A stretch of DNA of 39,459 nucleotides from Ignavibacteriae bacterium HGW-Ignavibacteriae-3 (GTDB taxonomy: Bacteria > Bacteroidota > Ignavibacteria > Ignavibacteriales > Melioribacteraceae). The translations under genes were made by a program, and so were the position numbers. Location of the stretch: assembly GCA_002839795.1 (NCBI GenBank), contig PGYS01000012.1, forward strand, positions 1 through 39,459, written 5' to 3'. This document shows positions 1-8,638 of this stretch, in pieces (positions within the stretch are counted from its first letter, which is position 1; every line of letters starts with the position of its first letter). A model generated the notes under the pieces. That model ran no database searches. It was not told the origin of the DNA and worked only from the letters and a program-made list of their open reading frames with translations.

Positions 1-509
1 CATCATTCTGGAACTGGAATATTTTCGGCGGTGCTGTTTTCGGAATAACCAAATTTATACTGATTCCTTTCATGTTCGTCGGCGCACTCATATTGTTTAT
101 TAGCACACTTGCCGAAGTCAACAGAGTTCCATTCGATATTCCTGAAGCTGAGTCTGAACTGGTCGCAGGATATTTTACAGAATATTGCGGTATGAAATGG
201 GGCATGTTCATGCTTGCCGAATACGGCAATATGTTTGCAGTATCTGCAATAATTGTCATTCTGTTTTTCGGCGGTTATCAATCACCATTCGGATATTTCG
301 GTAATACAATAGGTGCTTCGTGGCTTGTTCCTTTTGAGCAGGGATTCTGGTTCATAAGTAAGGGACTGGTGATTGTATTCGTACAGATGTGGTTGAGATG
401 GACATTGCCTCGTCTGCGCGTGGACCAGCTTATGACTGTATGCTGGAAATATTTAATCCCTTATGCTTTCTTAAATTTAATTATAATTGGAATAATTTCT
501 ATACTATAA
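1..509 (+). CDS. nuoH: NADH-quinone oxidoreductase subunit H (3' part)
   Basis: This is the membrane subunit of complex I that helps form the quinone-binding chamber at the junction with the peripheral arm. The reading frame is open from the left edge (first full codon at base 3), so the N-terminus is outside the window; an ATG at 72 is internal, because conserved sequence ([10 protein letters not shown]...) precedes it. The NuoH signature [20 protein letters not shown], the acidic quinone-site loop, is complete. At least four hydrophobic segments follow, with a conserved [13 protein letters not shown] before the last helix. It ends at a TAA five bases before the nuoI ATG, so it belongs to one operon with nuoIJKLMN. 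The family call is secure; only the length is incomplete. Confidence 0.97.
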   Translation, partial: SFWNWNIFGGAVFGITKFILIPFMFVGALILFISTLAEVNRVPFDIPEAESELVAGYFTEYCGMKWGMFMLAEYGNMFAVSAIIVILFFGGYQSPFGYFGNTIGASWLVPFEQGFWFISKGLVIVFVQMWLRWTLPRLRVDQLMTVCWKYLIPYAFLNLIIIGIISIL

Positions 510-514
510 ATCTG

Positions 515-1090
515 ATGAAACAATACCTAAAAAATACCTGGGATGGAATTTTCACCGTTCTTGTGGGAATGAAAATTACTTTTAAACATCTCTTCACTCC
601 CGCAGTAACTATACAGTATCCCGATGTTAAAGTCGCACTCCCCGAGCGCGTCAGGAACAGATTATATGTAAATATGGATGATTGTATTGGCTGCGATCAG
701 TGCTCCCGCGCTTGCCCGGTAAACTGTATCGAAATTGAGACTGTTAAGAGTATTCCCGGCGATGATCTTGGCATAACCTCCAACGGAAAAAAGAAAGCTC
801 TCTGGGTTACAAAATTTGATATCGATATTGCCAAATGCTGCTACTGCCAGCTATGTGTTTTTCCATGCCCCACAGAATGTATTTACATGACCAGTGTTTA
901 TGAATTTGCCGAATTCGAAAGAAGTAACCTTAATTATAAATTTGCGACTCTAACGGACACAGAAGTTTTGGAAAAGAAAGCCAACTACGAAAAAATGCAG
1001 GCAGAAAAAGAAGCGCAAAAAGCTGCGGCCGCGGCAAAACCTAAGCCGGAGGCACCCGCTGCTCCTGCACAAGAAAATAAAACCGAGTAA
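515..1090 (+). CDS. nuoI: NADH-quinone oxidoreductase subunit I (2x 4Fe-4S)
   Basis: This peripheral-arm subunit carries clusters N6a and N6b, which pass electrons towards N2 and quinone. I place the start at the ATG at 515 (191 aa), because the frame is open upstream only where it overlaps nuoH and the first residues (MKQYLKNTWDGIFTVLVGM) match the usual amphipathic N-terminal helix. Ferredoxin motif one is C57-x2-C60-x2-C63-x3-C67. Motif two is C108-x2-C111-x2-C114-x3-C118, each followed by the CP-type ligand of the partner cluster. The last 30 or so residues are an Ala/Pro/Lys/Glu-rich tail (about 165-191) absent from classical NuoI and probably disordered. No clear Shine-Dalgarno sequence is visible, which fits translational coupling to nuoH. 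Confidence 0.96.
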   Translation: MKQYLKNTWDGIFTVLVGMKITFKHLFTPAVTIQYPDVKVALPERVRNRLYVNMDDCIGCDQCSRACPVNCIEIETVKSIPGDDLGITSNGKKKALWVTKFDIDIAKCCYCQLCVFPCPTECIYMTSVYEFAEFERSNLNYKFATLTDTEVLEKKANYEKMQAEKEAQKAAAAAKPKPEAPAAPAQENKTE

Positions 1091-1106
1091 TTAGAGAATA
1101 GATTTT

Positions 1107-1604
1107 ATGAATCTTTACGACATCATCTTTTACATTTTCGCTGCGATTACAATTCTCTCAGCTCTGTTTGTTGTAACCACGCGCAATATTGTTCATTCCG
1201 CATTCTTTCTTTTATTTACGTTTTTCGGCGTAGCGGGAATTTATGTTTTGCTTGGAGCGGATTTTATAGCAATCGCGCAGATTATGGTTTACGTCGGCGG
1301 GATTTTGATCCTGATACTCTTCGGTGTAATGCTAACGAATAAAATTACAAGTGTGGAAATCCGGACCGGAACCGTACAGATGATTCCTGCGACGATTGGA
1401 GTGGTAATTTTTATGGCAGCGGTAATTGCCATAATGGTTATGACTAACTGGAAATCGGAACCCGGTCTGATCCCGTTGGGAACTACGAAGGATCTGGGTC
1501 ATCTTCTAATAAATGATTACGTTTTAATTTTTGAATTGCTTGGAATTCTGCTCCTTATCGCATTAATAGGCGCGGCATCCATCGCAAGAAGAGAACAGGA
1601 ATAA
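1107..1604 (+). CDS. nuoJ: NADH-quinone oxidoreductase subunit J
   Basis: NuoJ is a small membrane subunit of complex I (165 aa, five predicted helices) that lies between NuoH and the antiporter-like subunits. The conserved stretch FVGGILILILFGVMLTNK, in helix 3 with its pi-bulge region, is recognisable at about residues 60-80. An early VVTTRNIVHSAFFLL matches the family's helix 2 border. It starts 16 bases after nuoI with a weak AGAGAA in front and is followed by a 57-base spacer before nuoK, the first sizeable gap in the operon. The length is normal for the family. Confidence 0.96.
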   Translation: MNLYDIIFYIFAAITILSALFVVTTRNIVHSAFFLLFTFFGVAGIYVLLGADFIAIAQIMVYVGGILILILFGVMLTNKITSVEIRTGTVQMIPATIGVVIFMAAVIAIMVMTNWKSEPGLIPLGTTKDLGHLLINDYVLIFELLGILLLIALIGAASIARREQE

Positions 1605-1650
1605 ATACTAGGGTCTAGATACTAGATACTAAATACTTGATACTAGTTTG
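1605..1650 (+). repeat. Short degenerate tandem repeat between nuoJ and nuoK
   Basis: The nuoJ-nuoK spacer is made of about five imperfect copies of a TAGATAC/ATACTAG unit (for example TCTAGATACTAGATACTAAA), ending just before the nuoK ribosome binding site. It contains no gene. It may be a slippage-prone microrepeat. Any effect on nuoK expression is inference. Confidence 0.6.
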
Positions 1651-1661
1651 GGAGAGTAAAT

Positions 1662-1973
1662 TTGTTAACCGTTGGACTGAATCATTTTTTAGTTATTAGT
1701 GCCGTTTTATTCTCGCTCGGCATTTATGGAATTGTGACACGTAAGAACGCTGTGATGGTTCTAATGGGAATTGAATTGGTTCTCAATTCAGCGAACATTA
1801 ACTTTGTCGCATTTTCACATTATGGCAACTTTGGACTTAACGGACAGGCAATAGCACTGTTTGTAATTGTACTTGCCGCGGCAGAAGCAGCAATCGCACT
1901 GGCAATAGTACTAAATGTGTACAAAACATTTGCAGAAGTAAACGTTGACGAAATAGATCACTTAAAAGAATAG
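1662..1973 (+). CDS. nuoK: NADH-quinone oxidoreductase subunit K
   Basis: NuoK is a three-helix membrane subunit (103 aa, family length about 100) related to MnhC antiporter subunits. It supplies two glutamates of the proton path. Both are visible, in MGIELVLNSANINFVAFS (helix 2) and AAAEAAIALAIVLNVYK (helix 3). The start is a TTG at 1662, chosen because GGAGAG at 1651-1656 is ideally placed and because the N-terminus LTVGLNHFLVISAVLFSLGIYG aligns with the family without an upstream in-frame ATG. The stop is three bases before nuoL. The TTG start and the repeat-filled spacer in front are the only unusual points. Confidence 0.96.
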   Translation: MLTVGLNHFLVISAVLFSLGIYGIVTRKNAVMVLMGIELVLNSANINFVAFSHYGNFGLNGQAIALFVIVLAAAEAAIALAIVLNVYKTFAEVNVDEIDHLKE

Positions 1974-1976
1974 GTT

Positions 1977-4070
1977 ATGAGCGAAAGTTTACTGATCAAT
2001 ATTTCCATTGTTATCCTTTTTCTACCGCTACTCGGATTTACTACCGTCATTTTCTTCGGTAAAAAAATTCCCAAGCTTTATATGTTCGAAGTAGCAGTAC
2101 TTGGATTAACACTTCTCCTCTCCATTATCGTTGCATACGTAAAGCTATCCATCTATGATACAAAGGATATAATCGCCGCGTTTACATGGATATCAATGGG
2201 CAATGCACCGGCATTGGGCGGCATCAACATTGAACTTGGATTTAAGATAGACAACATTACTGTTATAATGCTTTTTGTTGTAAATCTTATAAGCTTTTTA
2301 GTCCATGTTTTCTCAATTGAGTATATGCGCGGAGACAAAAGATACACACGCTATTTTGCCTACCTCGGTATTTTCACCTTCTCCATGCTGGGCATCGTAC
2401 TTACACACAATCTTTTGATGATGTATATCTTTTGGGAATTGGTGGGTCTTTCTTCATATTTATTGATCGGCTTCTGGTACGAAAAGAAATCGGCTTCAGA
2501 TGCGGCAAAAAAAGCTTTCATAGTGAACCGTATCGGCGATATAGGCATGTTCCTTGGAATATTAATTCTCTTTACGCAATACCATACATTTACGTTTGAC
2601 GCTATCTACGAGCAAATTGCGGCCGGTAATATTCCATTTGGAAGTAATGCGTGGCTTACTGCAGCAGGAATTTTAATTTTCATGGGCGCTGTAGGAAAAT
2701 CCGCTCAGTTCCCTCTTCACGTGTGGTTGCCCGATGCAATGGAAGGTCCCACTCCGGTTAGCGCATTGATCCATGCCGCAACAATGGTCGCGGCAGGTGT
2801 TTACCTTGCAGTCAGGATTTTTGTTATGCTTACGGCCGACGCGATGCTGGTTATTGCGGTGGTAGGTGCAGTTACAGCCCTGGTAGCAGCCACAATTGCT
2901 CTTACACAGAACGATATTAAAAAAGTTTTAGCCTACTCCACTGTTTCACAGCTGGGTTACATGGTTATGTCCATTGGCGTGGGGGCTTATGCTTTCGCGT
3001 TTTTCCATCTTGTTACGCACGCATTTTTCAAAGCTTGTCTGTTCCTCGGCTCCGGTTCGGTAATTCATTCAATGCATCACGAACAGGATATCCGCAACAT
3101 GGGCGGACTTAAAAAGAAAATGCCGATTACTTATTACACTTTTTTAATTTCATCGTTGGCAATTTCAGGAGTCCCTCTCTTCTCCGGATTTTTAAGTAAG
3201 GATGGAATACTCGCAGGAACTCTCGTATTCGGGAAATTAACCGGGCATTGGCTGATTCCCATAATCGGGTTTGCTGTAGCGGGATTAACAGCATTTTACA
3301 TGTTCAGACTTGTAATTATGACTTTCCACGGTGAGCCGAGAGATCATCATAAATATGATCACGCGCATGAATCACCGTTTGTTATGGCGGCGCCTTTAGT
3401 TGTGCTTGCGGTTCTTTCAGTGTTTATATGGTACACCCCGAATCCCATCAATCCTAGTGCAGGCTGGGTTATAGGCGACTGGATAAAAACTCCGGCACAG
3501 GTAACGCCTCTTGAAACCAGATATGAATTTATGAAACCAAGCAGCGAAGCAGCCAAAGCAGAAGTCCACGGCGAGGTTATTCATTCAGTTGAATATACAG
3601 AAACGATGCATTGGGCTCACTATCCGGCAATGTTCCTTTCTCTGTTCCTCGCCGGTCTTGGAATTCTTGTGGCCTTTTTATTTTATCAGTGGAAAAAACT
3701 TAATGCTGATAAACTTGCCGAGAAACTTCAGGGTCTCTACAAATTTTCTCTTAATAAATGGTTCCTGGATGAACTTTACGATCTTACGGCAATTGCCGGC
3801 ACATTGAGATTCAGTTCTATATTGGCGTGGTTCGATAACACAATTGTAGACGGGATTGTCAACGGTTCCGCCACTGTTACCAGATTCACATCCAGAATGA
3901 GCAACTGGTTCGATACTTATATTGTTGACGGAGCTGTTAATTTCTCTGCATTCTTAAGCGGATTTGTAGGTTTATCTTTCAGAAGATTACAAACAGGCAA
4001 AGTTCAGACATACATCGTATTTGTAGTATTTGCAATTATAATATTGCTGATGTTCTTTAAGCCGTTTTGA
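1977..4070 (+). CDS. nuoL: NADH-quinone oxidoreductase subunit L
   Basis: NuoL is the largest antiporter-like subunit of complex I, at the distal end of the membrane arm (697 aa). The proton-antiporter core is plain. It includes MYIFWELVGLSSYLLIGFWY with the conserved Glu in helix 5, HVWLPDAMEGPTPVSALIHA with the Lys/His channel neighbours, and the broken-helix region KKVLAYSTVSQLGYMVMSIG. A long C-terminal extension (about residues 560-697) with repeated WFD.(T/Y)IVDG motifs is the lateral helix HL plus final anchor that clamps the arm. It starts three bases after nuoK with no separate promoter. Proton versus sodium preference cannot be read from the sequence. Confidence 0.97.
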   Translation: MSESLLINISIVILFLPLLGFTTVIFFGKKIPKLYMFEVAVLGLTLLLSIIVAYVKLSIYDTKDIIAAFTWISMGNAPALGGINIELGFKIDNITVIMLFVVNLISFLVHVFSIEYMRGDKRYTRYFAYLGIFTFSMLGIVLTHNLLMMYIFWELVGLSSYLLIGFWYEKKSASDAAKKAFIVNRIGDIGMFLGILILFTQYHTFTFDAIYEQIAAGNIPFGSNAWLTAAGILIFMGAVGKSAQFPLHVWLPDAMEGPTPVSALIHAATMVAAGVYLAVRIFVMLTADAMLVIAVVGAVTALVAATIALTQNDIKKVLAYSTVSQLGYMVMSIGVGAYAFAFFHLVTHAFFKACLFLGSGSVIHSMHHEQDIRNMGGLKKKMPITYYTFLISSLAISGVPLFSGFLSKDGILAGTLVFGKLTGHWLIPIIGFAVAGLTAFYMFRLVIMTFHGEPRDHHKYDHAHESPFVMAAPLVVLAVLSVFIWYTPNPINPSAGWVIGDWIKTPAQVTPLETRYEFMKPSSEAAKAEVHGEVIHSVEYTETMHWAHYPAMFLSLFLAGLGILVAFLFYQWKKLNADKLAEKLQGLYKFSLNKWFLDELYDLTAIAGTLRFSSILAWFDNTIVDGIVNGSATVTRFTSRMSNWFDTYIVDGAVNFSAFLSGFVGLSFRRLQTGKVQTYIVFVVFAIIILLMFFKPF

Positions 4071-4169
4071 TATTTCAATAGTGAATAGTCTTTGATTATT
4101 CCGGATAATATTGAGGAGGAGTAATATTCTCTTCACGTTAATAAAAATTATAAATATGGGTCTTAAAAT

Positions 4170-5771
4170 ATGATTGGATTTCCGATTCTTTCGTTAATCA
4201 CTTTTCTTCCGATATTGGGTATGTTCTTAATCATGTTCATGAAAAAAGAACAGTCCAAGTCGATTAAATATCTGACTCTGGGTATTACTGCCCTGCAGAT
4301 AGTTTTAGCTTTGGTTCTGCTTGCAAGCTATAATTACTCGGCAGGCGGTATCTATGAAGAAAAGTCATTTCAGTTTATTGAAAAATTCAAGTGGATAAAT
4401 ATCAGCGGCATTTCCTGGCTGGGCAATATTAAGATTGATTATTTTATGGGTATTGACGGATTGAGCATGCCTATGGTTTTATTGACTGCCCTTGTCTCGT
4501 TTGTCGCAGCATTGTCATCCTGGAATATCGAAAAATCGGTTAAAGGTTATTTCGCCCTTTTCCTTCTTCTCGATGCCGGAATGATGGGTGTATTTGTTTC
4601 TCTCGATTTCTTCCTATTCTACATATTCTGGGAACTCATGCTTCTGCCGATGTATTTCCTTATCGGAATTTGGGGCGGTCCAAGAAAAGAATATGCTGCT
4701 ATAAAGTTCTTTATTTATACATTGTTCGGAAGCGTGTTTATTTTATTGGTTATGATCGGTTTATATTTCAGCGCAACCGAATTGATGGCAGACGGCAGCA
4801 GAGTGCATACGTTCAGCATGATTGCTTTAATGAATCCGGCTAACTATTCGGCCGACGGCATTCTTTCTGCTCTTAATCCGGATAATTTAAGATTGATAGC
4901 ATACATCGCGTTGTTTGCCGGGTTCGCGATAAAAATTCCAATGTTCCCTTTCCATACATGGCTGCCGGACGCTCACGTTGAAGCCCCGACTCCGATTTCT
5001 GTAATCCTTGCCGGTGTTCTCCTGAAAATGGGAACCTACGGAATTTTAAGAATCAGTTATCCCATTTTCCCCGATATAACACGTGATTTGATGTGGTACA
5101 TTGCTTTATTCGGAATGGTGAATATTATTTACGGAGCACTTGTTGCTCTTGCTCAAAAAGATTTTAAGAAATTAATCGCGTACTCTTCAGTTTCCCACAT
5201 GGGTTACGTTCTGCTGGGAATGGCCTCGCTAACTACTGTGGGAATTAACGGCGCGATTTTTCAGATGTTCAATCACGGTACGATTACGGCAATGCTCTTC
5301 TTGATTGTGGGAGTTGTATACGATAGGACCCACACCAGAGGATTAAATGATTTCGGAGGACTTGCTTCTCAAATGCCGGTTTACACAGGATTTGTTACAG
5401 TTGCATTCTTCGCTGCGATAGGATTACCGAGTATGAGCGGTTTTGTATCCGAGGCACTGGTATTCATAGGCGCCTTCGGCGTTGACTCATTAAGAGTTCT
5501 TACCATAATTTCTACTCTTGGAATTCTCCTGGGAGCCGCCTATATGCTTTGGACTCTGCAGAGAATCTTCTTTGGTCCTTTGAATGAAAAATGGGCTTCT
5601 CTAAAAGATCTTGATGCAAGGGAATATGCAATGTTTATTCCTCTCACAATTATAATAATCTTCCTTGGAGTATATCCGTCAGCAATGTTAAACATCATGA
5701 ATTCCTCTGTTAATTCATTAGTACATTTTGTAACAACAACTGTCAGCACTACTTCATTAGGCGGATTATAA
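4170..5771 (+). CDS. nuoM: NADH-quinone oxidoreductase subunit M
   Basis: NuoM is the second antiporter-like subunit (533 aa, about 14 helices). Diagnostic segments are FYIFWELMLLPMYFLIGIWGG with the helix 5 Glu, FHTWLPDAHVEAPTPISVILAGVLLKMGTYG split over two lines of the protein, and KKLIAYSSVSHMGYVLLGM. The start at 4170 gives the expected N-terminal helix (MIGFPILSLITFLPILGMF). A 99-base gap separates it from nuoL. A strong purine run GAGGAGGAG at about 4112-4120 lies in that gap but is not followed by a start codon, so it is not the ribosome site; a weak GGG sits 9-12 bases before the ATG. The stop is five bases before nuoN. Confidence 0.97.
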   Translation: MIGFPILSLITFLPILGMFLIMFMKKEQSKSIKYLTLGITALQIVLALVLLASYNYSAGGIYEEKSFQFIEKFKWINISGISWLGNIKIDYFMGIDGLSMPMVLLTALVSFVAALSSWNIEKSVKGYFALFLLLDAGMMGVFVSLDFFLFYIFWELMLLPMYFLIGIWGGPRKEYAAIKFFIYTLFGSVFILLVMIGLYFSATELMADGSRVHTFSMIALMNPANYSADGILSALNPDNLRLIAYIALFAGFAIKIPMFPFHTWLPDAHVEAPTPISVILAGVLLKMGTYGILRISYPIFPDITRDLMWYIALFGMVNIIYGALVALAQKDFKKLIAYSSVSHMGYVLLGMASLTTVGINGAIFQMFNHGTITAMLFLIVGVVYDRTHTRGLNDFGGLASQMPVYTGFVTVAFFAAIGLPSMSGFVSEALVFIGAFGVDSLRVLTIISTLGILLGAAYMLWTLQRIFFGPLNEKWASLKDLDAREYAMFIPLTIIIIFLGVYPSAMLNIMNSSVNSLVHFVTTTVSTTSLGGL

Positions 5772-5776
5772 TTTTA

Positions 5777-7294
5777 ATGATGGAAAATACAAACCTATAT
5801 CACTCGCTCAGTTTAATCCTTCCGGAAATAGTTATTTCGGTTGCATTAATTGTTCTGGTTCTCGCAGACTTGATATTCCATAAGGATAAAAAGTACATCC
5901 CGTATATTGCTCTTGTCTCAATTCTTGTCGCAGGGTACTATACTTTAATCCAGTACGGCACTTCCGGATCTGCATTTTTAACTTCTGGTAAGAACACAAT
6001 TAGTCTGGGCATGTTTGCCGCGGATTCGTTTAGTATTTTCTTCAAAATGATCGTTTTGGTTTCTACGTTGTTTATTGTCTTTTTCTCATTCAGTTCGGAA
6101 GAAATAATCAAAATAAAAGACAGAATCGGAGAATATTACGCTCTTATTTTCGGAATGGTTTTAGGAATGTTCTTCATGATATCGGCGACAGATCTGATTC
6201 TTATTTATCTTTCTATGGAATTGATGTCACTTTCCTCTTATGTCCTTTCCGGATTCACTAAATTGAGAGAACGTAACAGTGAAGCGGCATTAAAATATCT
6301 TTTGTATGGAGCTGTTTCCTCAGGCTTAATGTTATTTGGTATTTCACTGGTGTACGGACTGACAGGCAGCACTAATTTGTATGCTATTAACGCACTGATT
6401 CAGAGTCCAGAGATTAATCTATTCACACTGGCATTCGCGTGTATCTTAATTTTTGCCGGAATTGGTTATAAAATTTCTTCCGCACCTTTCCATTTTTGGA
6501 CTCCCGATGTTTATGAAGGTGCACCAATAACGATCACTGCGTTCTTATCAGTGGCAAGCAAAGCAGCCGGTTTTGCCCTCCTGATCAGATTTATTAAAAC
6601 TACTTTTGTTTCCTACATAGATCCTCTTGGAATGTGGCATTTGCTGAATGTTTTTGATTGGAGATCTATGCTTGTGGCAATTTCCATACTTACAATGACA
6701 CTCGGCAATTTCTCCGCACTATGGCAGAATAATATGAAGAGAATGCTTGCATACTCTTCAATAGCCCATGCCGGTTACCTCCTGTTAGGACTTGTCGTAC
6801 TTTCCAACCAGGGAATTCTTGCAATACTTATCTATTTCTCAGTTTACCTTGTTATGAACCTTGGAGCTTTCCTGGTAGTAATGCTGATAGCTAATAAAAC
6901 CGGGTCTGAGGATATTGATGATTACGACGGACTGGGCCACACTTCACCTTTTCTGGGAATTTCTCTTGCCATATTCCTCGTTTCACTGACCGGGCTGCCG
7001 CCGACCGCGGGATTTATTGGCAAGTTGTATCTCTTCGTGGCACTGGTTGACGCTCAGATGATCGTAGTGGCAGTGATTGCACTGCTCAATTCGGTTGTTT
7101 CACTTTATTATTATGTGAGAGTTCTTAAGCATATGTTTCTTACTAAATCCGTTGATGAAACACCGGTTGTGTCAGTTTCAATTCCGAATATAATTTTAGT
7201 CTCGTCACTCGTTTTTGTAATTCTTCTTTTCGGTGTCTATTTCACTCCTCTTGTTGATGCCGCTCAGAGCTGCCTTGTAATTCTCGGTTTATAA
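5777..7294 (+). CDS. nuoN: NADH-quinone oxidoreductase subunit N
   Basis: NuoN is the third antiporter-like subunit, next to NuoK (505 aa). The family motifs IYLSMELMSLSSYVLSGF (helix 5 Glu), PFHFWTPDVYEGAPITITAFLSVASK cut at the usual lysine, and KRMLAYSSIAHAGYLLLG are all present. Two ATGs stand in tandem at 5777 and 5780, and either could be used. It is the last gene of the nuo operon: a strong symmetrical hairpin follows within 20 bases and the next gene runs towards it. As the order nuoHIJKLMN is canonical, the missing A-G genes presumably lie left of the window. Confidence 0.97.
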   Translation: MMENTNLYHSLSLILPEIVISVALIVLVLADLIFHKDKKYIPYIALVSILVAGYYTLIQYGTSGSAFLTSGKNTISLGMFAADSFSIFFKMIVLVSTLFIVFFSFSSEEIIKIKDRIGEYYALIFGMVLGMFFMISATDLILIYLSMELMSLSSYVLSGFTKLRERNSEAALKYLLYGAVSSGLMLFGISLVYGLTGSTNLYAINALIQSPEINLFTLAFACILIFAGIGYKISSAPFHFWTPDVYEGAPITITAFLSVASKAAGFALLIRFIKTTFVSYIDPLGMWHLLNVFDWRSMLVAISILTMTLGNFSALWQNNMKRMLAYSSIAHAGYLLLGLVVLSNQGILAILIYFSVYLVMNLGAFLVVMLIANKTGSEDIDDYDGLGHTSPFLGISLAIFLVSLTGLPPTAGFIGKLYLFVALVDAQMIVVAVIALLNSVVSLYYYVRVLKHMFLTKSVDETPVVSVSIPNIILVSSLVFVILLFGVYFTPLVDAAQSCLVILGL

Positions 7295-7310
7295 AATTTG
7301 ATTTCATCAT

Positions 7311-7340
7311 AAAAAAAGCCAACATATGTTGGCTTTTCCA
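7311..7340. terminator. Bidirectional intrinsic terminator, nuoN / rlmL-like
   Basis: A perfect inverted repeat AAAAGCCAAC-ATAT-GTTGGCTTTT lies at 7314-7337, with A-runs on the left and T-runs on the right. It gives a GC-topped stem followed by U-rich sequence on either strand. It sits between the convergent nuoN (ends 7294) and the methyltransferase gene (ends 7364), so it can stop both. Confidence 0.9.
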
Positions 7341-7363
7341 TGCTTATAATTTTCAATTATATA

Positions 7364-8578
7364 TTATTCCTCAGATTTTTTCTTTAACAGCTCCTCTTCG
7401 GCTTTATACTCGGCGTAGTATCTCTTTTTGCTTCCCTCGTAACTGTCAATCTGAACCAGCACGCCTTCAAGCTTTCCGTTAACCAGTGGGATTCTTCTTG
7501 TAGTTTTAAGACCAATGGATTTTCGAAGTACGGGATCTCCTGTGTAGATGAATACCGTGCTGCCCTTACATTTCTGCTTGATAAAGTCACCCAGTTCAGT
7601 ATAAAGTTTCTTTACTTCCTCAAAATCGCCCAGCCGGATTCCGTAAGGAGGGTTCGTGATCAGAACGCCATTTTCAAATTGTTTTACATGCTGAAAGGGA
7701 TGGCCGGCCAGCTCAACGGAATCCGAATAAGGAAGTCTTGATAGATTATCCTTTGCGACTTCTATAACGCGTTGTGATTTATCGCTTCCTTTAATTATTC
7801 CTTTAGATAATGGCCGGATCATGGAATCGCATTCCGATTTAACTTTTAACCAGAGATCCTTATCAAAATCAGGCAGATAAAAGAAGCCGAAATTAGTTCT
7901 TAGATATTGTGCAGGGATTCTGCAATAATGCATAAGAGCTTCGCATAAAATCGTTCCGGAGCCGCACATACAATCCCACAACGGTTTTTCACCATCCCAC
8001 TTACTAAGACGGATGATTGCGGCCGCAAGAGTCTCCTGCATCGGCGCTTCGCCCGCAAGCAGTCTGTATCCCCTCTTGTGCAGCGATTCTCCGGAAGCAT
8101 CTATACTTATCACCGCCACATCTTTCTCAATATGAAGATTGATTCTGACATCCGGATTAACGGTCTGCACATCAGGACGTATGCCGTCACTTACAGTCCG
8201 AAAATAATCGGCAATTCCATCCTTGAGGGATTGGGAAGCGAACAGCGAATTAGTGATCTGGCTTTTGGCCACTGAAGAAGTAATAGCGAAAGTATTATCT
8301 ACTGAGAAAATTTTCTCCCATTTAATTTTCCCTGCTGTCTTTTTCAGAACATTTGTATTAACGCATTGAAACGTAATCAGAGGCGCCAGAACTCTTGAGA
8401 TCATTCGGGATGTGTAATTGATTTTGTAAAGCGCTTCCTTCCCTGCTTCAAAATAAACACCCCTGTAAGCTGTTTTGGTATTTTTCGCTCCTAATTCGAT
8501 CAATTCCTCTGCGCAGAGTGTTTCCATCATTCCGGGAACCTGAGCAAAGAAGCTGTTATTTTCCTGATATTCGTACAT
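7364..8578 (-). CDS. THUMP-domain class I RNA methyltransferase (RlmL/YpsC-like)
   Basis: This is a predicted SAM-dependent N2-guanosine RNA methyltransferase of the RlmL N-terminal / YpsC family (COG0116-type), 404 aa. Residues 1-65 form the ferredoxin-like lead (FFAQVPGMMETLCAEELIELG) and about 65-165 the THUMP domain, followed by the Rossmann methylase. The SAM-binding motif DCMCGSGTILCEA is at 202-214 and the catalytic NPPYG at 309-313, followed by IRLGD as in RlmL. It lacks the second RlmK half of E. coli RlmL, as is normal outside gammaproteobacteria. The substrate by homology is 23S rRNA, but tRNA cannot be excluded. It is the last of three same-strand genes, 60 bases after the DA1-like gene, and ends at the shared terminator. 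Confidence 0.9.
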   Translation of the reverse strand: MYEYQENNSFFAQVPGMMETLCAEELIELGAKNTKTAYRGVYFEAGKEALYKINYTSRMISRVLAPLITFQCVNTNVLKKTAGKIKWEKIFSVDNTFAITSSVAKSQITNSLFASQSLKDGIADYFRTVSDGIRPDVQTVNPDVRINLHIEKDVAVISIDASGESLHKRGYRLLAGEAPMQETLAAAIIRLSKWDGEKPLWDCMCGSGTILCEALMHYCRIPAQYLRTNFGFFYLPDFDKDLWLKVKSECDSMIRPLSKGIIKGSDKSQRVIEVAKDNLSRLPYSDSVELAGHPFQHVKQFENGVLITNPPYGIRLGDFEEVKKLYTELGDFIKQKCKGSTVFIYTGDPVLRKSIGLKTTRRIPLVNGKLEGVLVQIDSYEGSKKRYYAEYKAEEELLKKKSEE

Positions 8579-8638
8579 GTTTAATATCCTTTAATTAATA
8601 TATCTGAGGCGCGTTCAAAATCATTGGATTATTTGTGA

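Noticed and set aside
389-514. Open frame extending nuoI upstream
   Set aside because: It overlaps nuoH, and the translated part does not resemble NuoI. The ATG at 515 gives the family N-terminus.
4112-4120. GAGGAGGAG as the nuoM ribosome binding site
   Set aside because: It is about 50 bases from the nuoM ATG, with no start codon at a suitable distance.
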